46,442 nucleotides of DNA, taken from contig JAGBAS010000132.1 in assembly GCA_017938885.1 (NCBI GenBank), positions 1 through 46,442 of the forward strand. Direction: 5' to 3'. This DNA is from Clostridia bacterium. Lineage in GTDB: Bacteria > Bacillota > Clostridia > Oscillospirales > CAG-272. Shown in pieces: positions 25,028 through 32,519 of the stretch (positions within the stretch are counted from its first letter, which is position 1; each line of letters starts with the position of its first letter). The notes under the pieces were generated by a model. The model was given only the letters and a program-made list of their open reading frames with translations, was not told the DNA's origin and ran no database searches. Position numbers and translations under genes: made by a program.

Positions 25028-26452
25028 ATGGAAAACACTAATCAAACCCAAGTGAAAGTCCCGCGCCGCGTGCTGGGGTCTCTGCTGGCCTCGGTGTCGG
25101 CGGGCGTCGTCCCCCGCGCGGGGGCACCCTACATCGCCATCGGGCGCAAGGACGAGATTGCGGCACTCCTCTCCGATCTGGAGCAGATCGACCAGGGCGG
25201 CGGCTCCATGCGCTTCCTCATCGGCCGATACGGAAGCGGTAAGAGCTTCCTCATTCAGCTCATCCGGGGCTACGCCCTGGAGCGGGACTTCATCACCGCC
25301 GACGCCGACCTCTCCCCCGAGCGCCGTCTCTACGGCAGCGGCGGGTCGGGCGTGGCTACCTACCGTGAGCTGATGAAGAATCTGGCCTCCAAGGCCTCCC
25401 CCGACGGCGGCGCGCTCCCCAAGCTCATCGCCCGCTGGATCGGCATGATGCAGGACGAGCTGATCTCGAACGGCGTGTCCCCCGAGGATGACCGCTTTGA
25501 CGATCTCATGACCCGCAAGGTCAGCGATACCATGCGGGAGCTGGAATTTCTGGTAGGGGGCTTCGACTTCGCCCGTGTCATCACCGCCTACTACAAGGCC
25601 TACCGCGAGGATGGGGAGACCGCCCGCCTGCGGATGTCCGCCTGCCTGCGCTGGCTTCGCGGTGAGTACGCCACCAAGACCGAGGCCAGAGCCGAGCTGG
25701 GCTTTCCCGTGTCGGTTATCATCGACGACGACAACTGGTACGATTTCCTCAAGCTCTGGGCCTCTCTGGTCCGCAAGATGGGCTACCGCGGCCTCATGGT
25801 CTTCATCGACGAGTGCGTCAATCTCTACAAGATCGTCCACCGCGTCAGCCGTGAGAACAACTACGAGAAGATCCTCTCCATGTTCAACGACACCCTCCAG
25901 GGCCGCGCCCCGGGTCTGGGGATCGTGTTTGGCGGTACACCCCAATTCCTGGAGGATCCCCGCCGCGGTCTGTTCTCCTATGAGGCACTCCGCTCACGCC
26001 TCTGCGACAGCCGATTCGCCCTGGAGGGCTTCAAGAATCTCATCGGCCCCGTGATCCGTCTGCGCCGTCTGGCTGACGACGAGCTGCTGGCCCTCATCCG
26101 CCGCGTGACCGCCCTCTACGCCCAGTTCTACGGCTGGGAATGCCGCATCACCGACGCCCAGCAGCTGGCCTTCCTCAACCTCTGCCTCTCCCGCGCGGGG
26201 GCCGACAGCATGATTACCCCCCGCGAGATGCTCCGCGACTACATGACCGTTCTGAACATCCTCATGCAGAACCCCGAGGCCACCTTCGAGCAGGTGGTGG
26301 GGTCGGCCGTGACCTTGAAGCATGAGGACAGCGATCCCGAGGACGCGTGGGCGCCGACGGCCGCAGAAAAATCCTCGGAGACATCCGTAGGGCGGGGGCT
26401 TGCTCCCGCCGAAGAGCGAAAGAAGTTTAACCCCGAGGACCTGGATTTCTAA
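25028..26452 (+). CDS. BrxC/BrxD-family P-loop ATPase (BREX ATP-binding domain)
   Basis: A 474-residue AAA-like ATPase of the DUF2791 / BrxC_BrxD family (PF10923). Walker A GRYGSGKS is at 66-73, Walker B GLMVFIDEC at about 255-263, and GIVFGGTPQFLED at about 298-310 is the conserved post-Walker B segment of BrxD. In BREX systems such proteins are needed for phage exclusion, but no pglX methylase, pglZ or brxL is near, so this is a BrxD-like protein outside a full BREX. A palindromic repeat interrupts the low-complexity C-terminus (about 448-465). CGGAG lies eight bases before the ATG. Cytoplasmic. Confidence 0.85.
   Translation: MENTNQTQVKVPRRVLGSLLASVSAGVVPRAGAPYIAIGRKDEIAALLSDLEQIDQGGGSMRFLIGRYGSGKSFLIQLIRGYALERDFITADADLSPERRLYGSGGSGVATYRELMKNLASKASPDGGALPKLIARWIGMMQDELISNGVSPEDDRFDDLMTRKVSDTMRELEFLVGGFDFARVITAYYKAYREDGETARLRMSACLRWLRGEYATKTEARAELGFPVSVIIDDDNWYDFLKLWASLVRKMGYRGLMVFIDECVNLYKIVHRVSRENNYEKILSMFNDTLQGRAPGLGIVFGGTPQFLEDPRRGLFSYEALRSRLCDSRFALEGFKNLIGPVIRLRRLADDELLALIRRVTALYAQFYGWECRITDAQQLAFLNLCLSRAGADSMITPREMLRDYMTVLNILMQNPEATFEQVVGSAVTLKHEDSDPEDAWAPTAAEKSSETSVGRGLAPAEERKKFNPEDLDF
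26387..26411 (+). repeat. In-frame palindromic repeat in the BrxD-like gene
   Basis: GGCGGG (26391-26396) and CCCGCC (26405-26410) form a hairpin inside GTAGGGCGGGGGCTTGCTCC. The phrase is of a type I recall as an intergenic repeat in gut Clostridia. Here it is translated (SVGRGLAPA) near the C-terminus. Confidence 0.55.
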
Positions 26453-26466
26453 AGGAGACTTGAACC

Positions 26467-26823
26467 ATGTTTGGCCTGTTCAAAAAGAAAAAAGCCCCTA
26501 CCCAAAAGGCGGTAGAGAAAGCCCACACAATCCCTCCGAGAGAAGGACTTTTTGCGGAGGTCTGGGAGCTTTTGAGATCCGACTCCGCCCCCGACTTCTT
26601 TGAGGCGGGGACCACCATCACCGAGTGCCTCTTCCGCGAGGAGGACGGCATGATCGACTTGTTCGTGACCCGAAACGGGCAGACCATCAGCTTCAACCTC
26701 GATAACGAGACCGTCTTTATGAGCGACGACAGCGATGCCGACGAGACGGTGGAGATGACCGAGTTTGCCGATCCGGAAGCCCTGCGGGCGCGTATGAATC
26801 ACTTTGTCGTGAGCCATACCTGA
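26467..26823 (+). CDS. Small protein of unknown function in the TerB/BrxD-like island
   Basis: A 118-residue soluble protein with a Lys-rich start (MFGLFKKKKAPTQKAVEKAH) and an alpha/beta body ending in EALRARMNHFVVSHT. I see no known domain. AAAGGAGACTTGAACC precedes the ATG, and it starts 14 bases after the BrxD-like gene ends, so the two are co-transcribed. It could be an accessory of the ATPase or an unrelated insertion. Confidence 0.65.
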   Translation: MFGLFKKKKAPTQKAVEKAHTIPPREGLFAEVWELLRSDSAPDFFEAGTTITECLFREEDGMIDLFVTRNGQTISFNLDNETVFMSDDSDADETVEMTEFADPEALRARMNHFVVSHT

Positions 26824-26846
26824 CATATTACGGAAGGGAGCCGACA

Positions 26847-27440
26847 GTGAAAATGAAAAGATCTGATTCCGCCACCCATCGTGCCCTGCGTATTTGGCTT
26901 GGATGTGGGATAGGCTGTTTTCTGTGCGGTTTTGGCGGTGAGACACTAGTTCAACAGTTGGAGGCGCACCGCATTGTCGTTTTGGAAGGTGTTTCGGCGG
27001 TATTGATCTCCGTAGGGGTTCTCGGCGTGATCGCTCTGTTCCTTTGGATGGTGACCGCCGCCGTGGTACAGTGTGACGAGACCGTTTCCAAGGCCTGCGG
27101 GCGGGTACATACTCCCCTGCGCGAGCTGTTGGGCAAGCCGCGTATCTCGGGTAAAAGGGAGGCGAAAATGGTTCGCTATACCCGTATCACGACCTTGATA
27201 CATCTGATTTTTGCGGGGATCAACGTGCTGAGTCTGGGCTTTGCGACGATTGGACTGATCCCCCTTGCCCTTCATTTCATCGTGTCTCAGATCATCCTGT
27301 CTAATCTGCGAACCGGCTATACCGAGGAAGAATCCGCAGTGGCGACCATGTGGACGGTTCTGGGCATTGCGAGCTTTGTCCTTGCCTTCTTCTCCTTGTT
27401 CGCCGCCGTTCCCCTTGGGGAGTGGATATTGGGCATTTGA
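26847..27440 (+). CDS. Four-segment membrane protein, unknown function
   Basis: A 197-residue integral membrane protein with hydrophobic stretches at about 15-31, 48-75, 112-150 (long, possibly two helices) and 168-190, and a basic cytoplasmic loop (about 88-110). GTG at 26847 is chosen because AAGGGAG lies six bases upstream; the ATG two codons on is twelve away. No family recognised. Lying between the ATPase and the helicase, it could be a membrane partner or an unrelated passenger. Confidence 0.65.
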   Translation: MKMKRSDSATHRALRIWLGCGIGCFLCGFGGETLVQQLEAHRIVVLEGVSAVLISVGVLGVIALFLWMVTAAVVQCDETVSKACGRVHTPLRELLGKPRISGKREAKMVRYTRITTLIHLIFAGINVLSLGFATIGLIPLALHFIVSQIILSNLRTGYTEEESAVATMWTVLGIASFVLAFFSLFAAVPLGEWILGI

Positions 27441-27467
27441 AACAAAAAAGCTTTTCAGCATCACAAT

Positions 27468-27495
27468 TTTGCATTTTGCACTTTGCATTTTGCAT
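27468..27495 (+). repeat. Four tandem TTTGCAT heptamers
   Basis: TTTGCAT, TTTGCAC, TTTGCAT and TTTGCAT run head to tail just before the helicase ribosome site. The seven-base period echoes the heptamers of the MITE-like elements but with a different sequence. Confidence 0.7.
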
Positions 27496-27512
27496 TTCCG
27501 AAAGGAGCCCCC

Positions 27513-29870
27513 ATGACCGAAGCCGACCGCATATTCGAACGCTTTCCCGAATTCATCCGTGAGTACATCTTCACCCACCGCTGGGAGTCTTTGCGTGGGG
27601 TACAGGTGGCGGCGGCGAGAACGCTGTTTCTGACCGACCACCACCTCCTGCTCACCTCCTCCACCGCCAGCGGCAAGACCGAGGCGGCCTTTTTCCCCAT
27701 TCTGTCCGACCTCTGTGAGAATCCGCCCATGAGCGTGGGGGCACTGTACATCTGCCCTCTGAAATCCCTCATCAACGACCAGTTCGGGCGCATGGAGGAG
27801 CTTCTGGATATGACGGGCATCCGCGTGACCCGCTGGCACGGGGACGTGGCCCAGTCCCACAAGAAAAAGCTCTTGGAGAAGCCCTCGGGGATTCTGCAGA
27901 TTACTCCCGAGTCTCTGGAGGCCATGCTCATCAACCGCTCCAACGATATTTTGCGGCTGTTCGGTGACCTCCGCTACATCGTCATCGACGAGATCCATAC
28001 CCTCACAGGCTCGGATCGAGGCAACCAGATCATCTGCCAGCTCACCCGCATCGGCCATCTCATCGGCCGTACCCCCCGCCGGATTGGTCTGTCGGCCACC
28101 ATAGGAGACCCCAATCTCGCCGCCGACTGGCTGGCGGGAGATACGGGCGTCCCCGTGGACGTCCCCACCTTAGAGGAGGGCAAGATCAAGTGGCGGCTGG
28201 GTCTGGAGCATTTCTATATCCAGAACGCCAAGGATAACCAGTCGGCGGAGCCTGCGGATTCTCAACAAGGCGGTCATGACGACGTCGCCGAGGACAGCAC
28301 GGAGGGTGCCGGTGAGATCACCGACTTTGAGAAGGCCCTTGACCTCTCCACCGCCCAAGCCGTCGCCGCTTCTATGGTGGAGTCCGCCCTCCCCAAGACC
28401 GCCGCTCACCCCCTGGACGCGGGCTACGAGTATATGTACGACTGCGTCAAGGACAAGAAATCCCTGGTCTTCTCCAACTCCCGCGAGGAGACCGAATACC
28501 TCTGCGCCACCCTCCGCCAGATCGCCAAGGCGCGGGGAGAGCAGGATGTGTTTTTGATCCACCATGGCAACCTCTCTGCCTCCATCCGCGAGGAGGCCGA
28601 GGCCAAGATGAAGGACGAGGAGATCTTCGCCGTCACCTGCGCTACCGTCACCATGGAGCTGGGTATTGATATCGGCCGATTGGAGCGGGTCCTGCAAAGC
28701 CAAGCCCCCAACAGCGTCACCTCCTTCCTCCAGCGGCTGGGACGGTCGGGCAGACGGGGAGAGCCCCCCGAGATGATGATGGTCTTCCGCGAGGAGGATC
28801 CCCTGCCCAATACCCCCCTGCCCCAGCTGATCCCCTGGGAGCTTCTGCGGGGCATTGCCATCATCCAGCTCTACATCGAGGAGCGCTTCATCGAGCCGCC
28901 CCAGCACCGCAAGATGCCCATGTCCCTCCTCTTCCACCAGACCCTGTCGGTGCTGGCCGCCTCGGGGGAGCTGTCCCCCCGCCGTCTGGCCGAACGGGTC
29001 CTGTCCCTGCCCCCCTTCTCGGAGGTGACGAAGGAAGACTACCGCACCCTCATGGTGTCCATGATCGAGCATGACTTTATCGAGATGACCGAGGAAAAGG
29101 GCCTGATCGTAGGCATGGCGGGCGAGCGATTGCTGAAAAGCTTCAAGTTCTACGCCGTGTTCAAGGACTCCGAGGACTTCACCGTCCGCGCGGGCTCCGA
29201 CGAGATCGGCACCATCACCACCCCGCCCCCCGTGGGGGACCGCTTCGCCCTGGCGGGCCGCGTCTGGGAGGTGGAGGAGCTGGATATCCAGCGCAAGCTC
29301 ATTTACGTGAGGCAGGTGGACGGCAAGATGGAGGTCTCCTGGCCGGGCGATTTCGGGGAGATCCACACCAAGATCGTTCAGCGGATGCGAAAGATCCTGG
29401 AAGAAGATACGGTATACCCCTACCTCAAGCCCAACGCCATGAAACGCATCGAGGTCGCCCGTCACGTAGCGCGGAACACGGGGATGCTGGAGCACTCTCT
29501 GATCTCCTTGGGTGGCTACACCTGGTGCCTGTTCCCCTGGCTGGGCACCCGCTCCTTCCGTACCCTGCGGAAGTTCATCGCCCGTAACGCCTCCCTCTGT
29601 AAGGTCAGTAACCTGGAATTCGAGGGCTGCTACTACATGACCTTCCGCATGGAGAGAGGGAACGATTACGATCTCCTCTCCCATCTTTCGGGCATCGCCG
29701 AGACCGACGGCATTGACTGCGAAGCTCTCGTCCAAAGCGGTGAGGTACCCATCTTTGAGAAGTACGACGAGCATGTCCCCGCCGAGCTTCTGCGGAAGGC
29801 TTACGCCGCCGACCGTCTGCGGGCGGATGAGGCCGAGGCACGGCTTTCCGAGATGCTGGCGGAGTGCTGA
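27513..29870 (+). CDS. DEAD/DEAH-box SF2 helicase, Lhr/BrxHI-like
   Basis: A 785-residue helicase. Motif I TSSTASGKTEA (48-58), motif II DEIH (159-162), motif III SAT (194-196), motif VI QRLGRSGRRG (407-416). The long region after the two RecA cores (about 430-785) with winged-helix-like sequence resembles the Lhr branch, and BREX helicases of the BrxHI type share this build. A charged insertion (about 240-275) lies between the cores. AAAGGAG lies five bases before the ATG. It is the last gene of the TerB/BrxD-like unit. Probable DNA or RNA-DNA translocase; the substrate is unknown. Confidence 0.85.
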   Translation: MTEADRIFERFPEFIREYIFTHRWESLRGVQVAAARTLFLTDHHLLLTSSTASGKTEAAFFPILSDLCENPPMSVGALYICPLKSLINDQFGRMEELLDMTGIRVTRWHGDVAQSHKKKLLEKPSGILQITPESLEAMLINRSNDILRLFGDLRYIVIDEIHTLTGSDRGNQIICQLTRIGHLIGRTPRRIGLSATIGDPNLAADWLAGDTGVPVDVPTLEEGKIKWRLGLEHFYIQNAKDNQSAEPADSQQGGHDDVAEDSTEGAGEITDFEKALDLSTAQAVAASMVESALPKTAAHPLDAGYEYMYDCVKDKKSLVFSNSREETEYLCATLRQIAKARGEQDVFLIHHGNLSASIREEAEAKMKDEEIFAVTCATVTMELGIDIGRLERVLQSQAPNSVTSFLQRLGRSGRRGEPPEMMMVFREEDPLPNTPLPQLIPWELLRGIAIIQLYIEERFIEPPQHRKMPMSLLFHQTLSVLAASGELSPRRLAERVLSLPPFSEVTKEDYRTLMVSMIEHDFIEMTEEKGLIVGMAGERLLKSFKFYAVFKDSEDFTVRAGSDEIGTITTPPPVGDRFALAGRVWEVEELDIQRKLIYVRQVDGKMEVSWPGDFGEIHTKIVQRMRKILEEDTVYPYLKPNAMKRIEVARHVARNTGMLEHSLISLGGYTWCLFPWLGTRSFRTLRKFIARNASLCKVSNLEFEGCYYMTFRMERGNDYDLLSHLSGIAETDGIDCEALVQSGEVPIFEKYDEHVPAELLRKAYAADRLRADEAEARLSEMLAEC

Positions 29871-29890
29871 AAGATCCCATACACCAAGAA

Positions 29891-29924
29891 AACCCCCTCG
29901 CCAAACGGCAAGGGGGTTGATTTT
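29891..29924. terminator. Bidirectional terminator
   Basis: Stem AACCCCCTCGCC (29891-29902) / GGCAAGGGGGTT (29907-29918) with an AAAC loop and one mismatch. T runs occur on both strands. It separates convergent genes. Confidence 0.85.
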
Positions 29925-29938
29925 GTTATGGAGGGGAA

Positions 29939-30727
29939 TTACGCGAAGGTGATACCGGTGACGTAGACCAGGTAACCGATGGCACCGAACTCGTTGCTCG
30001 CGTTACGGGCATCGAAGGAGAGGATCACGCGGCCGTTGTAGTCGATCTCGGTCAGGTCGATCTCCACGGTCTTGACCTCGTTGGGAACGGAGGACATCTC
30101 GTAGTGGTTGGTGGTGATGATGGCGTCCTCGGCGGGCAGCAGCTCGAAGGCGGTGCCCTCCTGGACGGCGGAGAGGGTGTTCAGCAAGAGAACGCGCTTA
30201 CCGGTAGCCTCGTACTCGGCATTGAAGTTGGAGCCGTTCAGCTCGCCGGTGGGGGTGACGTAGGTAACGGTGACCTTGGAGAACTGGGAGAGATCCATCT
30301 CACCCAGGTCAATGGAGCCGTAGTGCAGAGCGATGACGTGCTGGTCTGCGCCGAGTCCCAGAGCGGGGGCATTCACGGGAACATCCACGGTAGGCCAGCT
30401 ACCGGTGACGGTGACGGTGGTCAGGTCGATCTCAACGGATTTTGCGGCCTCCTCGGTGGTGACCTCTTCAGTGGTGACCTCTTCGGTGGTGACCTCTTCG
30501 GTGGTGACCTCTTCGGTGGTGACCTCTTCGGTGGTGACTTCCTCAGTGGTGACTTCCTCGGTGGAGGGCTCGGTCACATCCTCGGACTCGGGCTCGGTGG
30601 GCTCCTCGGTGGGAGTGTCGGTGGAGACGGTGGTATCAGCGGGCTCGTCGGGAGTCTTGTCGCAGGCCACGAAGACCAGGGACAGAGCGGCAACCAGAGC
30701 CAGCAGGATCAAAAGATACTTTTTCAT
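29939..30727 (-). CDS. Thr/Glu-repeat surface lipoprotein
   Basis: A 262-residue lipoprotein: signal peptide, lipobox FVAC (Cys22), an acidic linker containing seven exact EVTTE pentapeptides (about 59-93), then a beta-rich domain (about 98-262) that looks like a carbohydrate-binding or jelly-roll fold (VEIDLTTVTVTGSW, NGRVILSFDARN). No catalytic motif. The linker should hold the folded domain away from the cell surface. Consensus promoter upstream; shared terminator downstream. Confidence 0.8.
   Translation of the reverse strand: MKKYLLILLALVAALSLVFVACDKTPDEPADTTVSTDTPTEEPTEPESEDVTEPSTEEVTTEEVTTEEVTTEEVTTEEVTTEEVTTEEVTTEEAAKSVEIDLTTVTVTGSWPTVDVPVNAPALGLGADQHVIALHYGSIDLGEMDLSQFSKVTVTYVTPTGELNGSNFNAEYEATGKRVLLLNTLSAVQEGTAFELLPAEDAIITTNHYEMSSVPNEVKTVEIDLTEIDYNGRVILSFDARNASNEFGAIGYLVYVTGITFA
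30452..30557 (-). repeat. 15-bp coding tandem repeat (EVTTE, seven units)
   Basis: Seven head-to-tail copies of a 15-bp unit, near CTTCGGTGGTGACCT on the plus strand, differ at only a few silent positions. Whole-codon length means copy-number change would lengthen or shorten the linker without a frameshift. Confidence 0.9.
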
Positions 30728-30786
30728 AAAAGTTTTTCCTTTCTGTTATGATTGTGGGGCGGTGTTTTTGCCCCAAACAGCTCCGT

Positions 30787-30815
30787 ATTATAGCACATCC
30801 AACGGAATTTGTCAA
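30787..30815 (-). promoter_or_regulatory. Consensus promoter of the repeat lipoprotein
   Basis: Minus strand TTGACA (30810-30815), 17 bases, TATAAT (30787-30792). Perfect match. Confidence 0.85.
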
Positions 30816-30935
30816 TGGCTTTTCAGAAGTTGGCAAAGATTTCAGAATTCTGTCACATTGAAAGGGGAATAGTCGGAAATAATGGTTATTTTTGACGGAA
30901 AGAAAACGGCTCCGTACACTCCTGCCGTGTCCGGA

Positions 30936-30971
30936 TAAAAAACAGCAGAGCCGCCTCCGAAAAGGCGACTC
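30936..30971 (-). terminator. Terminator of the XRE gene at 30979
   Basis: On the minus strand GAGTCGCCT / AGGCGGCTC (30963-30971 / 30948-30956) with one mismatch, followed by a run of six T bases (30937-30942). Confidence 0.75.
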
Positions 30972-30978
30972 CGTTTAT

Positions 30979-31197
30979 TCAATACAGTTTTCTTGGCGTG
31001 TCGATCAATCCCATCAAATAATCCAGACTCACGTTGTAAAACTTTGCCAGTTTGATGTACTTATCCGCTCCCATCATTTGCTTGCCCGTCTCATACTTGC
31101 TGATCTGCTCTCTTGTGGTCTGTAGAATTTCGGCAATATCGGCTTGAGTGAGGTCATGATCCTCGCGCAGGTCTTTGAGGCGTTGATACTGATTCAT
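30979..31197 (-). CDS. XRE-family regulator
   Basis: A 72-residue HTH protein: RLKDLREDHDLTQADIAEIL, then TTREQISKYETGKQMMGADK and a C-terminal FYNVSLDYLMGLIDTP typical of clostridial XRE repressors. GGAGG lies seven bases before the ATG at 31197; the longer frame starts without one. Divergent from a DUF6809-like gene, with its -10 overlapping the neighbour's -35, so it probably controls both. Confidence 0.85.
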   Translation of the reverse strand: MNQYQRLKDLREDHDLTQADIAEILQTTREQISKYETGKQMMGADKYIKLAKFYNVSLDYLMGLIDTPRKLY

Positions 31198-31235
31198 GGG
31201 ATGTCCTCCGCGTTCAAAAAAATCTTTAAGAACTA

Positions 31236-31264
31236 TTGACATTATATCCCATGAGGTGTATAAT
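31236..31264 (+). promoter_or_regulatory. Consensus promoter of the DUF6809-like gene
   Basis: TTGACA (31236-31241), 17 bases, TATAAT (31259-31264). A minus-strand TATAAT (31241-31246) for the XRE gene overlaps the -35 by one base. Confidence 0.85.
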
Positions 31265-31275
31265 TAGGAAAAAGC

Positions 31276-31304
31276 GTACCCTAAAGGGTACAGAGGGAGC
31301 TCCC
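31276..31304 (+). promoter_or_regulatory. Paired palindromes over the DUF6809-like ribosome site
   Basis: GTACCC-TAAA-GGGTAC (31276-31291) lies just after the expected start of transcription. GGGAGCTCCC (31295-31304) contains the ribosome site. They may be an operator and a site-occluding hairpin. Confidence 0.45.
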
Positions 31305-31307
31305 TTT

Positions 31308-31574
31308 ATGAAATCAACCATCACCGCCCACTACTACGGCAACCCTCCGCCCTACGAGCGCAAGCCTCCGCAGCCCGCCGAGGGAGATCGCCTGTATGAG
31401 AAAGTCAAGCGCAAAAGGGAAGTGCTGATGGCCGCGATGCCTACCGAGCAGAGGGCTCTGCTGGAGGCCTACGATACCGCCTTGGATATCCTGGCCGAAG
31501 AAAGGCAGAGGGAGAGATTTGCCGAGGGCTTCCGAGTGGGGCTGCGCCTGGGGGCGGAGTGCTTTGGGGAGTAA
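31308..31574 (+). CDS. DUF6809-like small protein
   Basis: An 88-residue helical protein beginning MKSTITAHYYGNPPPYERKP and ending FAEGFRVGLRLGAECFGE. The YYGNxxPxE start and GFxxGxRLG end match the DUF6809 family of Clostridia as I remember it. Function unknown; members are often next to XRE genes. The start is chosen after GGGAG. Confidence 0.7.
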   Translation: MKSTITAHYYGNPPPYERKPPQPAEGDRLYEKVKRKREVLMAAMPTEQRALLEAYDTALDILAEERQRERFAEGFRVGLRLGAECFGE

Positions 31575-31578
31575 AGAA

Positions 31579-31600
31579 AAAGCCCCGAAGGGCTTTGGAT
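31579..31600. terminator. Bidirectional terminator
   Basis: AAAGCCC (31579-31585), loop CGAA, GGGCTTT (31590-31596), between convergent genes. Confidence 0.75.
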
Positions 31601-31815
31601 CATTTGGCGGGGGGATAGGGCTTGGGATGATCCGTCAGCCCCAGGATGTAGTCGGTGGAAACACCGAAATACCGCGCCAGCTTGATAAGGGCCTCCAGGG
31701 GCAGGCTTCTCTGGCCGTTCTCGTACTGGGAATAGGTGTTCTGGCGGATGTGCAGAAACTCCGCTATCTCTCGCTGAGTCAGATCCCGATCCTCACGAAT
31801 GTCCTTCAGACGCAT
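31600..31815 (-). CDS. XRE-family regulator
   Basis: A 71-residue HTH protein: RLKDIREDRDLTQREIAEFL, HIRQNTYSQYENGQRSLPLE and YFGVSTDYILGLTDHP. Close in layout to the XRE protein at 30979, so the two may be old duplicates. GGAGG lies five bases before the ATG at 31815. Candidate operators with AAAATATC/GATATTTT arms lie immediately upstream. Confidence 0.85.
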   Translation of the reverse strand: MRLKDIREDRDLTQREIAEFLHIRQNTYSQYENGQRSLPLEALIKLARYFGVSTDYILGLTDHPKPYPPAK

Positions 31816-31826
31816 GGCCACCTCCG

Positions 31827-31851
31827 AAAATATCATGTTTTGAGATATTTT
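31827..31851. promoter_or_regulatory. Candidate operator of the XRE gene at 31600
   Basis: AAAATATC (31827-31834), nine bases, GATATTTT (31844-31851), directly downstream of a minus-strand TATAAT (31853-31858). The word TGAGATATTTT occurs here at 31841 and again at 31896-31906. Confidence 0.55.
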
Positions 31852-31932
31852 CATTATATCTGAATCCCATCGTTCCTGGCAAAATAATCACGAAATGAGA
31901 TATTTTGAAATGAAATCCGTATGGAGACCGCT

Positions 31933-32187
31933 CTATCGCTCCTTCCTTTCCAACCAGTCCACCCCAAGCACCACGCCCCAGAGCACAGCGGCGGACCCGC
32001 CCACCGAGCCGAAATAGGTCTCGGCATACAAAAGAGCCTCGGCGCGGACGGGGCTGTGGTACATCGCTACAAAGCAGGCGACCGAGAGAAACAGCAGGAT
32101 ATGTCCCAACGCAAGGAGCCGCCCCGCGAAGGGGCTCAAAAGCCACAGCCGTCCCCTTTGACGGGACGGGCGGGGAGTCATTTTCAT
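31933..32187 (-). CDS. Small two-helix membrane protein
   Basis: An 84-residue protein with a basic N-terminus (MKMTPRPSRQRGR) and hydrophobic segments at about 22-44 and 62-78, ending WLERKER. AAGGAGG lies seven bases before the ATG. No family recognised. Confidence 0.65.
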   Translation of the reverse strand: MKMTPRPSRQRGRLWLLSPFAGRLLALGHILLFLSVACFVAMYHSPVRAEALLYAETYFGSVGGSAAVLWGVVLGVDWLERKER

Positions 32188-32274
32188 GGTATAACCTCCT
32201 TTTTGGGGCTCTGCAACGTCGCCAAAACGGAAGAAATTGGCGAGCAGACCGCCGATTTTCGTATAAACAATACC

Positions 32275-32303
32275 ATTATACAGGAAAATATACAGAAAAT
32301 CAA
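32275..32303 (-). promoter_or_regulatory. Promoter of the small membrane protein gene
   Basis: Minus strand TTGATT (32298-32303), 17 bases, TATAAT (32275-32280). Apart from this and a plus-strand TATAAT at 32469-32474, the gap 32188-32519 shows no gene. Confidence 0.6.
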
Positions 32304-32519
32304 GCGGTAAATAACGGAAAAAATGCTATGCCCGCACCTCGGAAGCTATGCGTCAAGAACGAAAAAAGCAGATATGACAAAGCGTTTTATATGCTGAAAG
32401 GGAAGCGGTAGCGAAAAACGGGTACGGAGACGGTTTTCGACCTTTTTTTTCCTGCATCCGTAGTATGGTATAATAGAGAAAACGGCAGCATACCCCAATA
32501 CGCCGTATCGGAGGAAACC

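Noticed and set aside
25028..29870. A complete BREX system
   Set aside because: Only BrxD-like and BrxHI-like motors are seen; methylase, PglZ phosphatase and the other core genes are absent from the whole window.
30452..30557. Tandem repeats as a CRISPR array
   Set aside because: Units are 15 bp, head to tail with no spacers, and translate to EVTTE in a lipoprotein. No cas genes are present.
30892..31125. Plus-strand frame over the XRE gene
   Set aside because: It runs through a terminator and antisense to a clear HTH gene, without a ribosome site.
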